From DATFXF01 sp035258565 (lineage in GTDB: Bacteria > Acidobacteriota > Terriglobia > Acidiferrales > UBA7541), in contig DATFXF010000097.1 of the NCBI GenBank assembly GCA_035258565.1, forward strand, positions 1 through 7,541: a stretch of 7,541 nucleotides of DNA, given 5' to 3'. Made by a program: the position numbers and the translations under genes. The notes under the pieces are model-generated. The model searched no databases and was not told the DNA's origin. It was given only the letters and a program-made list of their open reading frames with translations. Of the stretch, positions 1 to 5,625 are shown piece after piece. Each line of letters opens with the position of its first letter. Within the stretch, counting starts at the first letter, position 1.

Positions 1-738
1 GTCGCCCTTGATACGCCATGTTCTCTGCCGGAGGTTTTGTCGGCAGCCAGCGGGCGCGTCAAGGAGTTGGTGACCAATCTCCAGCAATTCACCGCCACCG
101 AATGGCTCGAGCATGGGGAGGTGGACGATTCTGGAAAGGAGTACCGGAGGGAGACGCGCACCTTCACTTACTTGGCCGGGATTGAACAAACCCGGCCGGG
201 AATGCTATCGGTGGATGAATACCGCAACGGGGCGGCGTCACTCGAGGCGTTTCCCGCGCGGCTGGCGACGATGGGCCTGGCGGCCCTCGCCCTGATCTTC
301 CATCCCTACTACGTCACGGACTTCGAGATGAGTTGCGAAGGACTCGGACAATGGCGCGGCCAGCCGGCCTGGCAGGTTCATTTCCGGCAGCGCGACGACC
401 GGCCGAGCCGCGTGCTCAGCTACCACGTGAATCACCTCGGGTACCCGGTGAAGCTGAAGGGCCGCGCCTGGATTGCTGCGGACACGTATCAGGTACTGCG
501 GCTGGAGACCGACCTCGCCGAGGAAATCCCCGCGATCCGGCTGCGCAGCGAACACCTGGCGATTGAGTATCGGCCCGTGCAGTTTCAGAAGCGGCGCGTG
601 GAGCTCTGGCTGCCGGAGAGCGCGGAGCTCTATTTTGACTACAAAGGTCACCGCTATCACCGCCGCCACAGCTTCAGCGATTTTCAGCTCTTTTCCGTGG
701 ATACGTCGCAGCAGATCCAGCAGCCGCAGACGCCTTAA
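1..738 (+). CDS. Exported/envelope protein of an acidobacterial LolA/LolB-like family, 3' part
   Basis: Frame 1 is open from the first base, so the gene begins upstream; the TTG at 37 is an internal codon, not a convincing start. About 245 codons are visible, ending with TAA at 736-738. The N-terminal visible part contains CSLPEVL (nt 19-39), followed by a helix and then many short alternating beta strands (HPYYVTD at nt 301-321, WRGQPAWQVHF, LKGRAWIAADTYQVLRLET, VELWLPESAELYF, HRYHRRHSFSDF). The pattern of a curved beta-sheet with a 'WI-AD-T-VLRLET' strand resembles outer-membrane lipoprotein-sorting folds. From memory this family is common in Acidobacteriota, often behind a TPR or signal-peptide N-terminus, but I do not know an assigned function. 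The missing N-terminus would decide whether it is a lipoprotein. Confidence is high that it is a real gene and low on function. Confidence 0.85.
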   Translation, partial: VALDTPCSLPEVLSAASGRVKELVTNLQQFTATEWLEHGEVDDSGKEYRRETRTFTYLAGIEQTRPGMLSVDEYRNGAASLEAFPARLATMGLAALALIFHPYYVTDFEMSCEGLGQWRGQPAWQVHFRQRDDRPSRVLSYHVNHLGYPVKLKGRAWIAADTYQVLRLETDLAEEIPAIRLRSEHLAIEYRPVQFQKRRVELWLPESAELYFDYKGHRYHRRHSFSDFQLFSVDTSQQIQQPQTP

Positions 739-1077
739 GTTGTGGTCGTAAACGGTGCCGCGAGATCGTTTTCGGTACCCGGTAGGGTCGAAAGAGGCCG
801 CATTCCTCAAACCAGCCCCGGCGAGCAGATGCTCGACGGCGGTGGCGACGGCTTGCTGGACAGGTGGGTGTCGCCTCCAGCTAGCTCAGGAATGTGTGCA
901 GGTTCACAATCTTCGGGGTTGTGCGGGGAGACGGTCAATCCGCGCCCTCTTGGCCACTTCGCCCGGCATCCCTGCCACTCAACCTCTAGGACGTGGGCAT
1001 GCTCGGACTACCCCTCGGTCCCTGTTTCGAACTCTGGCGGCCCGGCCACTTACTCCTTAGAGTTGGAGAGGGAAGAG

Positions 1078-1098
1078 CTCACCCATAGGGTGGGTTTT
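1078..1098 (+). terminator. Candidate weak intrinsic terminator
   Basis: CTCACCC at 1078-1084 pairs with GGGTGGG at 1088-1094 (seven pairs, one of them T-G) around an ATA loop, and is followed directly by TTTT. The stem is GC-rich, but the T-tract is only four bases and the loop is tight. It lies 340 bp after the first gene, so it would end a long 3' untranslated RNA or insulate the ATPase gene from upstream transcription. Confidence 0.35.
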
Positions 1099-1136
1099 AG
1101 TACCTCCCAGAAGTCCTCTCTTGTAATTTTTACTTA

Positions 1137-1193
1137 TGCAAACCTTTGCAGACACCGCGAGCCTCCTTCCTTGTCAGTAATTTACACCGGTGT
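1137..1193. promoter_or_regulatory. Two short palindromes upstream of the ATPase gene
   Basis: TGCAAA (1137-1142) and TTTGCA (1145-1150) form perfect 6-bp arms around CC. ACACCGGTGT (1184-1193) is a perfect 10-bp palindrome ending about 45 bp before the ATG. Their size and placement fit operators for the ATPase gene, but I see no good -35/-10 pair beside them and short palindromes arise by chance. TGTAAT at 1122-1127 resembles a -10 box but lacks a matching -35. Confidence 0.25.
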
Positions 1194-1225
1194 TCGATGG
1201 GTTCGAGAATTGCGGCCCAAGACGG

Positions 1226-1231
1226 AAGGAG
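1226..1231 (+). promoter_or_regulatory. Ribosome binding site that fixes the ATPase start at 1239
   Basis: AAGGAG at 1226-1231 sits 7 nt before the ATG at 1239-1241, an ideal spacing. The same frame is open further upstream to a possible ATG at 1146, but nothing like a Shine-Dalgarno sequence precedes that codon, and the extra 31 residues look non-coding. Confidence 0.8.
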
Positions 1232-1238
1232 AAGCCTT

Positions 1239-2420
1239 ATGGAGGGCCCCAACAGTCAAGAACTTGATCCCTCTCGACGCTGTCCAGAATCGCAGGAGTT
1301 CGAGACTGCGCTGCAGAGCAAGATCGTCGGCCAGGAGGAAGCTGTCCGGGCAGTGGTGGATCTCTATCAGGTCTTTTTGGCCGGAATGTGCCCTCCTGGG
1401 CGGCCGGTTGGCAACTTGCTCTTCCTCGGCCCAACCGGGTCGGGCAAGACGCGGATTGTGGAGGTGGCGGCCGAGATTTTGTTCGGTGACCCGCGAACGG
1501 TAATCAAGGTGGATTGCGCCGAATTCCAGCACTCCCATGAGATCGCCAAGCTCATTGGCTCTCCGCCAGGCTATCTGGGACATCGGGAGACGCACCCACT
1601 GATCACGCAGGAAGCTCTGGCTCAGTCTCACAACGAAAATCTGAAGCTGAGCTTCCTGCTCTTCGACGAGATCGAGAAGGCTTCCGACGCGCTCTGGCAG
1701 TTGCTGCTGGGCATCTTGGACAAGGCCACCCTCACGCTGGGCGATAACCGGCGCGTCGATCTCTCGCAGACGACGATTTTCATGACCTCCAACCTGGGGG
1801 GCCAGGAGATCACCGAATTGATGACCGGCGGCCTAGGGTTTGTCCAGCCGAGCGACAAACCCGCCGATGCGCTGGACCAGAAGGTGGAGCGAACAGCGGC
1901 CGAAGCGGCGAAGCGGAAGTTCTCGCCGGAATTCATGAATCGTCTGGACAAGGTGGTGGTGTTTCACCCGCTGCGGCCCGAGCAGTTGGAAGAAATCTTG
2001 AACATTGAATTGGAGATGGTGCAGCAGCGGGTGCTGGACACAGAGCGAGGTAAGTTCCTGTTCCGGGTGACGCCGGCGGCGCGTGTGTTCCTGCTCGAAG
2101 AGGGGACGGATCTGAAGTATGGGGCGCGGCACTTGAAGCGAGCAATTGAACGTCACCTGGTGGATCCGCTGGCCAGTCTGCTGGTAACCGAGCAGGTGAA
2201 GCTAGGAGACGTGTTATGTATTGATTGGAATGAGACAGAGGGTCGTTTGGTGTTCCAGCGAGAACGGGAGGGAGCACTCGTGCCCATGCGGGCGCCTCAG
2301 CCGCAGTTGGCCGCAAAGGCGGCGCGAGCCACCACCAATGCAGATCCCCACAGCATCGAGGCCAACGAAATGGAGACCGCTGCGCTCGACACTCGCCGCG
2401 AAGATTTCGAACAGGCGTGA
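1239..2420 (+). CDS. Stand-alone single-ring Clp-type AAA+ ATPase (ClpA/B/C D2-like)
   Basis: The product has 393 residues and contains one AAA+ module only. Visible elements in order: IVGQEEAV (29-36, the usual entry to a Clp D2 domain); Walker A GPTGSGKT (64-71, Lys70); pore-loop segment GSPPGYLG (107-114, Tyr112); Walker B LLFDEIEKA (140-148, Asp143/Glu144); sensor-1 TSNLG (183-187, Asn185); an L-G-F tripeptide (199-201); the box FSPEFMNRLD (228-237) with the arginine finger at about Arg235; sensor-2 GAR (295-297); a ClpB-type small domain to about 345; then a low-complexity Ala/Arg/Glu tail of about 50 residues. All catalytic residues for ATP hydrolysis and the substrate-gripping tyrosine are present, so it should be an active hexameric unfoldase/translocase in the cytoplasm. 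It lacks the Clp N-domain, the first ATPase ring and the middle coiled coil of ClpB/ClpC, which full-length relatives of 750-870 residues have. The L-G-F sits where ClpA has IGL and ClpC has VGF for docking on ClpP; ClpB has no such tripeptide. It is transcribed alone. The ATPase identity is near certain; the partner and substrate are unknown. Confidence 0.93.
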   Translation: MEGPNSQELDPSRRCPESQEFETALQSKIVGQEEAVRAVVDLYQVFLAGMCPPGRPVGNLLFLGPTGSGKTRIVEVAAEILFGDPRTVIKVDCAEFQHSHEIAKLIGSPPGYLGHRETHPLITQEALAQSHNENLKLSFLLFDEIEKASDALWQLLLGILDKATLTLGDNRRVDLSQTTIFMTSNLGGQEITELMTGGLGFVQPSDKPADALDQKVERTAAEAAKRKFSPEFMNRLDKVVVFHPLRPEQLEEILNIELEMVQQRVLDTERGKFLFRVTPAARVFLLEEGTDLKYGARHLKRAIERHLVDPLASLLVTEQVKLGDVLCIDWNETEGRLVFQREREGALVPMRAPQPQLAAKAARATTNADPHSIEANEMETAALDTRREDFEQA

Positions 2421-2708
2421 AAAATCATTAGGGCTCCAAGTTCGAGGCATGCGGCTGCCCTGGGGAAGTTCTTAAGGTCCACAGTAGATTCACAAAGATT
2501 CTCAGCCAGAGGGGCCATGAACCCATCTGTTCTGCGCCGGTGGGCAAAGCCAAAGCGACCTTGTGGGCCGAACTGTGATCCTGCTACACAAAGTCCGTGC
2601 TCGGGAGAGGGCCACGATTTGTTGTTGACTTCGCCGCACCTCAGGGCGCACGCTTAAGGTGTCTAAGCCCTCTTTTCCCCCCAAACTGAACCCAGGAGAT
2701 CGTCCCCT
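2421..2708. other. Spacer after the ATPase gene
   Basis: I see no convincing gene or terminator. A TTGACT at about 2632 resembles a -35 box, but no -10 lies at a suitable distance. A 46-codon frame from ATG 2517 has its nearest purine run only 2 nt upstream and is Pro/Cys/Ser-rich, so I do not call it. Confidence 0.5.
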
Positions 2709-2924
2709 ATGCATATCGGCGAAAGTATTCTCACAAAGAAACCAAGAAGCATCCTTAACCTTGAAGGTGGAATCTTCGCCGCTGTCGCGCCTACCGGCCT
2801 AAAGCTGGAAGTAATGTGTCGTCCCGGACGCCCGATGACTATAATCCCCCATCAATTCTCCCAGGACAAGAGCCGCGATGACGGCATGTGGAGGATCATT
2901 AAGATTAGGGACTTGAATGATTGA
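2709..2924 (+). CDS. Possible small orphan protein, 71 residues
   Basis: ATG at 2709 follows AGGAG (2694-2698) by 10 nt, an acceptable but slightly long spacing. The product is mixed in character (MHIGESILTKK at the start, GGIFAAVAPTG, MCRPGRPMTIIPHQF, and a charged end MWRIIKIRDLND). I recognise no family, signal peptide or membrane segment. The balanced amino-acid composition and the ribosome site argue for a real gene. The short length, isolation in a gene-poor stretch, and lack of any similarity I can name argue against it. A longer minus-strand frame overlaps it but looks less protein-like. Confidence 0.4.
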   Translation: MHIGESILTKKPRSILNLEGGIFAAVAPTGLKLEVMCRPGRPMTIIPHQFSQDKSRDDGMWRIIKIRDLND

Positions 2925-3450
2925 CCGTTGGTAGCGCCCGAATTCAGCTGGCGGGCGACCTTCCCGCGGCGAGTAGACAATCCGCACACCAGCGAAGAGT
3001 CGGTTCTCTGCTGATCCACGGAACGCGAAGCGGACTGACCCAACCGAGCTTGGGACTGGCGAGAACGCCTCACCCTCTTGCCACGCCCGCACACCACTCT
3101 TAATTAAGAAGCCTCTCTCGATCGTTGTCTGTGCTGAGCGACCGGCCTGACCGCATTGGCGCAACACCCGAAACAAGTTTGACTGCCTATCGGGTGAGAG
3201 GTGACGCTGGAGCAGTGAGTCAGAAAGTGCTTCGTCATCCGTTGTCACACCTTCTCTGGTCCGGGAGACGACTTTGCGAAGCCGAGCCACTCATGACAGT
3301 CTTATCAGGTTAAGCTATGCACAGGCTAAAGTTGGGGACCTTCAAGCTGTAGACGGCGAAGGAAGAGATCGAAGAGAGTCGGGGAAAGCGCGGGCGAAAA
3401 AGGCAGAAGGAAGAAGCAAGAGAGGACAAGGAAAAGGATAGGAGGGGGCG
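2925..3450. other. Gene-poor stretch before the secreted-protein gene
   Basis: I find no supportable gene. A minus-strand frame of 163 codons (3290 to 2799) crosses most of it, but has no ribosome site I can see, overlaps the 71-residue ORF and shows no recognisable motif. CACCCGA (3165-3171) and TCGGGTG (3190-3196) form a perfect 7-bp inverted repeat with an 18-nt loop. ATGACA (3293-3298) and TATGCA (3316-3321), 17 bp apart, could be a weak promoter for the downstream gene. The last 100 bases are strongly purine-biased and listed separately. Confidence 0.5.
3351..3450 (+). other. Polypurine leader upstream of the secreted-protein gene
   Basis: By direct count only 14 of these 100 bases are pyrimidines on the plus strand, with runs such as GAAGAGAG, AGAAGGAAGAAG and GGAAAAGGATAGGAGGGGG. 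The tract ends in the ribosome binding site GGAGG (3441-3445) of the next gene and continues more weakly into its first codons. If transcribed it would be an almost unstructured leader rich in Shine-Dalgarno-like motifs. One frame (after TAG at 3350) reads as a charged Lys/Glu/Arg peptide of 34 codons, which any polypurine tract would give. Confidence 0.6.
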
Positions 3451-3945
3451 GTGGTGAGTGAGAGAGCGAAGGTGAACGAGCTGGTCAATTGGGGCGTGCT
3501 ACTATTCGTCGCGTTGATGCTGTGCTCTCTGGGCGCGAGCTCAGCGCGGACGCAAGCGCCGTCTTCGGCAAAGGAGCCGGCGAAAGAGTCCACTCACGAG
3601 GTCGAGTACTACTACAAGGTGCAGTGGGGCCACGCGGAGGAGTGGCTGGCCTTGTTCAAGAAGAACCATCTGCCAGTGCTTAAGGCGCTGAAGGAGCAAG
3701 GACGCATCGTCGAGATCGAAATGGAGCGGCCGCGCTACCACGCGACTGAAGACGGCCGTTGGGATTTCCGCGTCACAATCACCTGGAAGAATTTTGCCGC
3801 CTCCATTGACCCAGGTACCGAGCAAGCTCTAATCCGCAAGCTCTTTCCCGATCAAGAGACCTTTAAGCGCGAGGAGCAACGCCGGTTCGAGATTCTTTTG
3901 GCACACTGGGACCTTCCGATTGTCGGAGTCAGCCTCGAACCCTAG
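3451..3945 (+). CDS. Secreted protein, possible dimeric alpha/beta-barrel fold
   Basis: The start is GTG at 3451, or the adjacent in-frame GTG at 3454; GGAGG at 3441-3445 lies 5 or 8 nt upstream, so the two cannot be separated by eye. The product is 164 residues. Residues 1-13 are a charged start, 14-29 a hydrophobic core (WGVLLFVALMLCSLGA), and SSA (30-32) or TQA (34-36) a signal-peptidase I site. The Cys25 context does not match a lipobox. The mature part starts with a short acidic linker, then reads strand-helix-strand-strand-helix: VEYYYKVQWG, an amphipathic helix EEWLALFKKNHLPVLKALKE, IVEIEMER, WDFRVTITW, and a C-terminal helical part. This order is like the ferredoxin-like barrel of NIPSNAP/EthD/monooxygenase-type proteins, but no catalytic residue is recognisable. 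It stands alone after the polypurine leader. Confidence is high that it is a secreted protein and low on the fold. Confidence 0.8.
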   Translation: MVSERAKVNELVNWGVLLFVALMLCSLGASSARTQAPSSAKEPAKESTHEVEYYYKVQWGHAEEWLALFKKNHLPVLKALKEQGRIVEIEMERPRYHATEDGRWDFRVTITWKNFAASIDPGTEQALIRKLFPDQETFKREEQRRFEILLAHWDLPIVGVSLEP

Positions 3946-3972
3946 AACGCTACTTGCGCTTGGGGAAGACCT

Positions 3973-4180
3973 GGACAAGCCCTCGATGCCGTGCTTCACC
4001 GTCTGGCCCTCCAAGAGTTCAATGACGATGAAGGGGCAGCCTTCCTGCTCATCGATGTCGTAGATCGTGCAGATGATCGCGTGGTTTAGTGCGGAGGCGG
4101 CACGGGTTTCGCATCTGAACCGTTCCCCTGCATGCGAGTCCTTGGTTCATGTCCTCGGCCTTATAGACGACAACCATGCT
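3973..4180 (-). pseudogene. Decayed N-lobe of a PknB-type serine/threonine protein kinase
   Basis: On the minus strand, 4180-4141 reads SMVVVYKAEDMNQG, matching the glycine-loop segment usually seen as GGMGVVYKAEDT in bacterial kinases, with two loop glycines lost. After a frame change, 4125 downward reads ERFRCETRAASALNH, then AIICTIYDIDEQEG, PFIVIELLEGQTVKH and GIEGLS. These match in order the alpha-C helix (with its conserved Glu), the hNIxxIYDIGE strand and the hinge segment FIVMELLEGQTLKH. The roughly 20 codons that would carry the ATP-binding lysine (VALK) are missing between the two blocks, the frames differ, and the catalytic loop HRDIKPxN and DFG are absent. Downstream the frame runs into the antisense of the 3451-3945 gene. 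It cannot encode a working kinase and appears to be a remnant left by deletion. Confidence 0.78.
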
Positions 4181-4337
4181 GCTTGGTCGTCCTGAAACGT
4201 CCGGCCTCAGCCCGGGGCTGTATGTCCCAATTCAATCCTGACGAATCGTGTCGGCGTCCGTGGTATGCTCCACGGGCTCCTGATCATCTAGGTCATCGGA
4301 CTGCCTCAAAGGTCGCAACGACATATGGAGGGCTGCC
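4181..4337. other. Spacer with two inverted repeats upstream of the basic orphan gene
   Basis: CAGCCC-G-GGGCTG at 4208-4220 is a perfect 13-bp palindrome. GTCCGTGG (4256-4263) pairs with CCACGGGC (4270-4277) around a 6-nt loop, eight pairs including one T-G, about 60 bp before the next start. Neither is followed by a T-tract, so they are not clear terminators. They could be a leader hairpin, a protein site or debris next to the kinase remnant. Confidence 0.4.
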
Positions 4338-4691
4338 ATGAGAATCCCCGATCTGTTTAAGGGTGCCCGTTATATAGGCAAAGCAGAAGGTGATCGAAGG
4401 ACCTACTACGTGTTTGAGAGCGACGTGGGCTATCTCGTTGCGGCGCCCAACTCGGCCGGTGGTTTCAACCTGAATGTTGTCGATAGGAAGGTTCCGGACG
4501 CGGTGACAACTGGGTTTCGAGGAAAGAAGCTGACCGCAGGACGTTTGAAACGCAGTAGTCGGCATCCCAGGCTCTTCCGTGGCCCTTTCTCGTCGCTGCA
4601 GGCACTCTATGTAATGGTTGCCCTTGGCCGCGCTCGAAAGCTGAAGCGGCGCGAGGGGAGAGCCATGGTGTTCAAGATCAGCCGTTCGTAA
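4338..4691 (+). CDS. Basic orphan protein, 117 residues, possible nucleic-acid binder
   Basis: ATG at 4338 is preceded by GGAGGG (4327-4332) at 5 nt, a strong ribosome site. The protein has 26 Lys/Arg against 8 Asp/Glu. Residues 1-60 look like a small beta-rich domain (ARYIGKAEGDRRTYYVFES, GYLVAAPNSAGGFNLNVVDR). Residues 60-82 are very basic (GFRGKKLTAGRLKRSSR). Residues 85-105 form a probable helix (SSLQALYVMVALGRARKLKRR), followed by a short strand AMVFKIS. There is no signal peptide or membrane segment, so it should be cytoplasmic. The basic surface and terminal helix suggest binding to DNA or RNA, but no named motif is visible and I do not recognise the family. The gene stands alone between the kinase remnant and a large inverted repeat. 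Confidence 0.75.
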   Translation: MRIPDLFKGARYIGKAEGDRRTYYVFESDVGYLVAAPNSAGGFNLNVVDRKVPDAVTTGFRGKKLTAGRLKRSSRHPRLFRGPFSSLQALYVMVALGRARKLKRREGRAMVFKISRS

Positions 4692-4757
4692 GCTCGCTCT
4701 TGGACAGGCCCAGAGTTATAGGGAGAGACGGCATTGGACTGCGTGCCAAGAGCGGGC
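4692..4757. repeat. Inverted repeat just after the basic orphan gene
   Basis: CGCTCTTGG (4695-4703) and CCAAGAGCG (4746-4754) are perfect 9-bp complements. The stem extends outward to 4692 and 4757 with one T-G pair, giving about 12 pairs. The 42-nt interior is not self-evidently paired, and no T-tract follows, so it is a poor intrinsic terminator. It begins directly after the stop codon of the 4338-4691 gene. It may be a structured 3' end, a small RNA fold or the end of a tiny repeat element. Confidence 0.5.
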
Positions 4758-4785
4758 GGAACTGTTTCCCCTGCAACCCCATTAG

Positions 4786-4817
4786 TATTTTCAAAATAGC
4801 GGCCTGAGTGCTAGACT
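4786..4817 (+). promoter_or_regulatory. Candidate promoter region of the four-cysteine secreted-protein gene
   Basis: TGCTAGACT (4809-4817) resembles an extended -10 (TG-n-TAGACT, four of six matches). The best-spaced upstream hexamer, TTTCAA (4789-4794), is a poor -35. It sits inside an A+T palindrome, TATTTT-C-AAAATA (4786-4798), which is the most AT-rich point in the neighbourhood and could act as an UP-like or operator element. The placement, about 30 bp before the ATG, is sensible, but the match is weak. Confidence 0.3.
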
Positions 4818-4847
4818 CCCGGCCATTCCAAGACCAGGAGGTCTTAC

Positions 4848-5342
4848 ATGAGGCTCAAGAACTATGGGGCTGTCCTCTGCCTGTTGTGTGCCGTTGTTGC
4901 ACATGCGCAGGTCAAAGCTTCCGGCATTATCAAGTGCAGTAAGCCCGACGTGCAGCACAAAATCGACGTCGGACCCAGCCACGCGTTCGTACTCGAGCAG
5001 GCGAAGTGCTCGGCGGATAAGGACAAACCATACGAAATCAATGGGGTGAAAAGCGGAAGCGGGGTCTCCACGAACTCTACTGAGGCGCAAGGAAACAAAT
5101 CCAGATTCCAAGGATACTATGTTGACACCATGGAGAATGGCGACAAGGGCGAGTACAGCTTTCATGGTACCGCGACCATGAAAGATGCCGCCCTTCAGAC
5201 GGCAGAGGATTCCTGGACGCTCGTTCATGGCACCGGCAAGCTCAAGGGCGCCAAAGGAAAAGGGACGTGCAAGGGTACTGGGGCTGCGGATGGCTCGATC
5301 ACCTGGGAATGCCAGGGCGAATACACATTTGCCACTAAGTAG
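4848..5342 (+). CDS. Secreted glycine-rich four-cysteine protein, beta-barrel-like
   Basis: AGGAGGT (4836-4842) lies 5 nt before the ATG, one of the strongest ribosome sites in the window, so good expression is expected. The product is 164 residues. Residues 1-20 are a classic signal peptide (MRLKNYGAVLCLLCAVVAHA) with cleavage before Gln21. The mature protein has exactly four cysteines, Cys30, Cys54, Cys141 and Cys155, suggesting two disulfides in the periplasm or outside the cell. The sequence is rich in Gly, Lys, Thr and Ser with short strands (FQGYYVDTMENG, GEYSFHGTATM, SWTLVHGTGKLKGAKGKGT, SITWECQGEYTF). The pattern 'GTGKLKGAKGKGTCKGTG' is like the strand turns of small lipocalin/allene-oxide-cyclase-type barrels, which is an analogy and not an assignment. 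No enzyme motif is visible. Confidence 0.82.
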   Translation: MRLKNYGAVLCLLCAVVAHAQVKASGIIKCSKPDVQHKIDVGPSHAFVLEQAKCSADKDKPYEINGVKSGSGVSTNSTEAQGNKSRFQGYYVDTMENGDKGEYSFHGTATMKDAALQTAEDSWTLVHGTGKLKGAKGKGTCKGTGAADGSITWECQGEYTFATK

Positions 5343-5625
5343 TCGGCTTCAGGCTAGTACAAGGGAGGCCCGAGGCCATCCAGCAAGCGAGCAGGCGGGA
5401 CTAAGTCTCAGCGCTCAGCGTTGACCTTGGCGCACACCCACGACCATCTTCGCTGAACTGCGCCACTTTGCCTGGGGCAACTGCGCTCGTGTGGCCCACG
5501 CGGCGCCGGAAGAAGGTTGGAGACATCTCCGCGCAGCTTTGGTCTCTGCTTTCCCTGACCTCTCGAGGGAACGCAACTAGAGATGAGTTGAAGTGCCTGT
5601 GACAGGCTAGGACAGCGTATCTAGG
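5343..5625. other. Convergent spacer between the secreted protein and the coiled-coil gene
   Basis: The flanking genes point toward each other, so a bidirectional terminator would be expected, but none is clear. The best structure is TTGCC-TGG-GGCAA (5468-5480) with outer GCGC arms at 5460-5463 and 5483-5486. It includes a direct repeat of AACTGCGC, but has no T-tract on either strand. No gene is seen. Confidence 0.45.

Larger units (their letters stand above)
739..1238. other. Gene-poor spacer between the envelope gene and the AAA+ ATPase
   Basis: No credible gene was found here. Frames that stay open (for example from 742 through the ATPase start) give low-complexity Arg/Pro/Ser/Gly-rich peptides and read through the real ATPase in the wrong frame. 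What it does hold is a possible intrinsic terminator near 1078-1098 and two short palindromes closer to the ATPase start. A tRNA T-loop-like string near 1023-1034 has no cloverleaf around it. Confidence 0.6.

Noticed and set aside
748..775. GGTGCCG/CGGTACC hairpin just after the first gene
   Set aside because: Its 12-nt loop, T-G pair and lack of a following T-tract make it a poor terminator.
1018..1040. tRNA T-loop-like string GTTTCGAACTC
   Set aside because: No acceptor stem, anticodon arm or D-arm could be folded around it on either strand.
1146..1238. Upstream extension of the ATPase to an ATG at 1146
   Set aside because: There is no ribosome site at 1146, whereas AAGGAG sits 7 nt before the ATG at 1239, and the extension has no Clp similarity.
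742..1503. Plus-strand open frame of 253 codons overlapping the ATPase start
   Set aside because: It runs through the well-supported ATPase gene in another frame, and its composition is Arg/Ser/Gly/Pro-rich with no motif.
2517..2657. 46-codon plus-strand frame
   Set aside because: The purine run is only 2 nt from the ATG, and the product is short, Pro/Ser/Cys-rich and without similarity.
2799..3290. Minus-strand open frame of 163 codons
   Set aside because: No ribosome site or recognisable motif is visible, it overlaps another frame of similar quality, and its composition looks like shadow translation; I cannot support it, though it is the longest unexplained frame in that gap.
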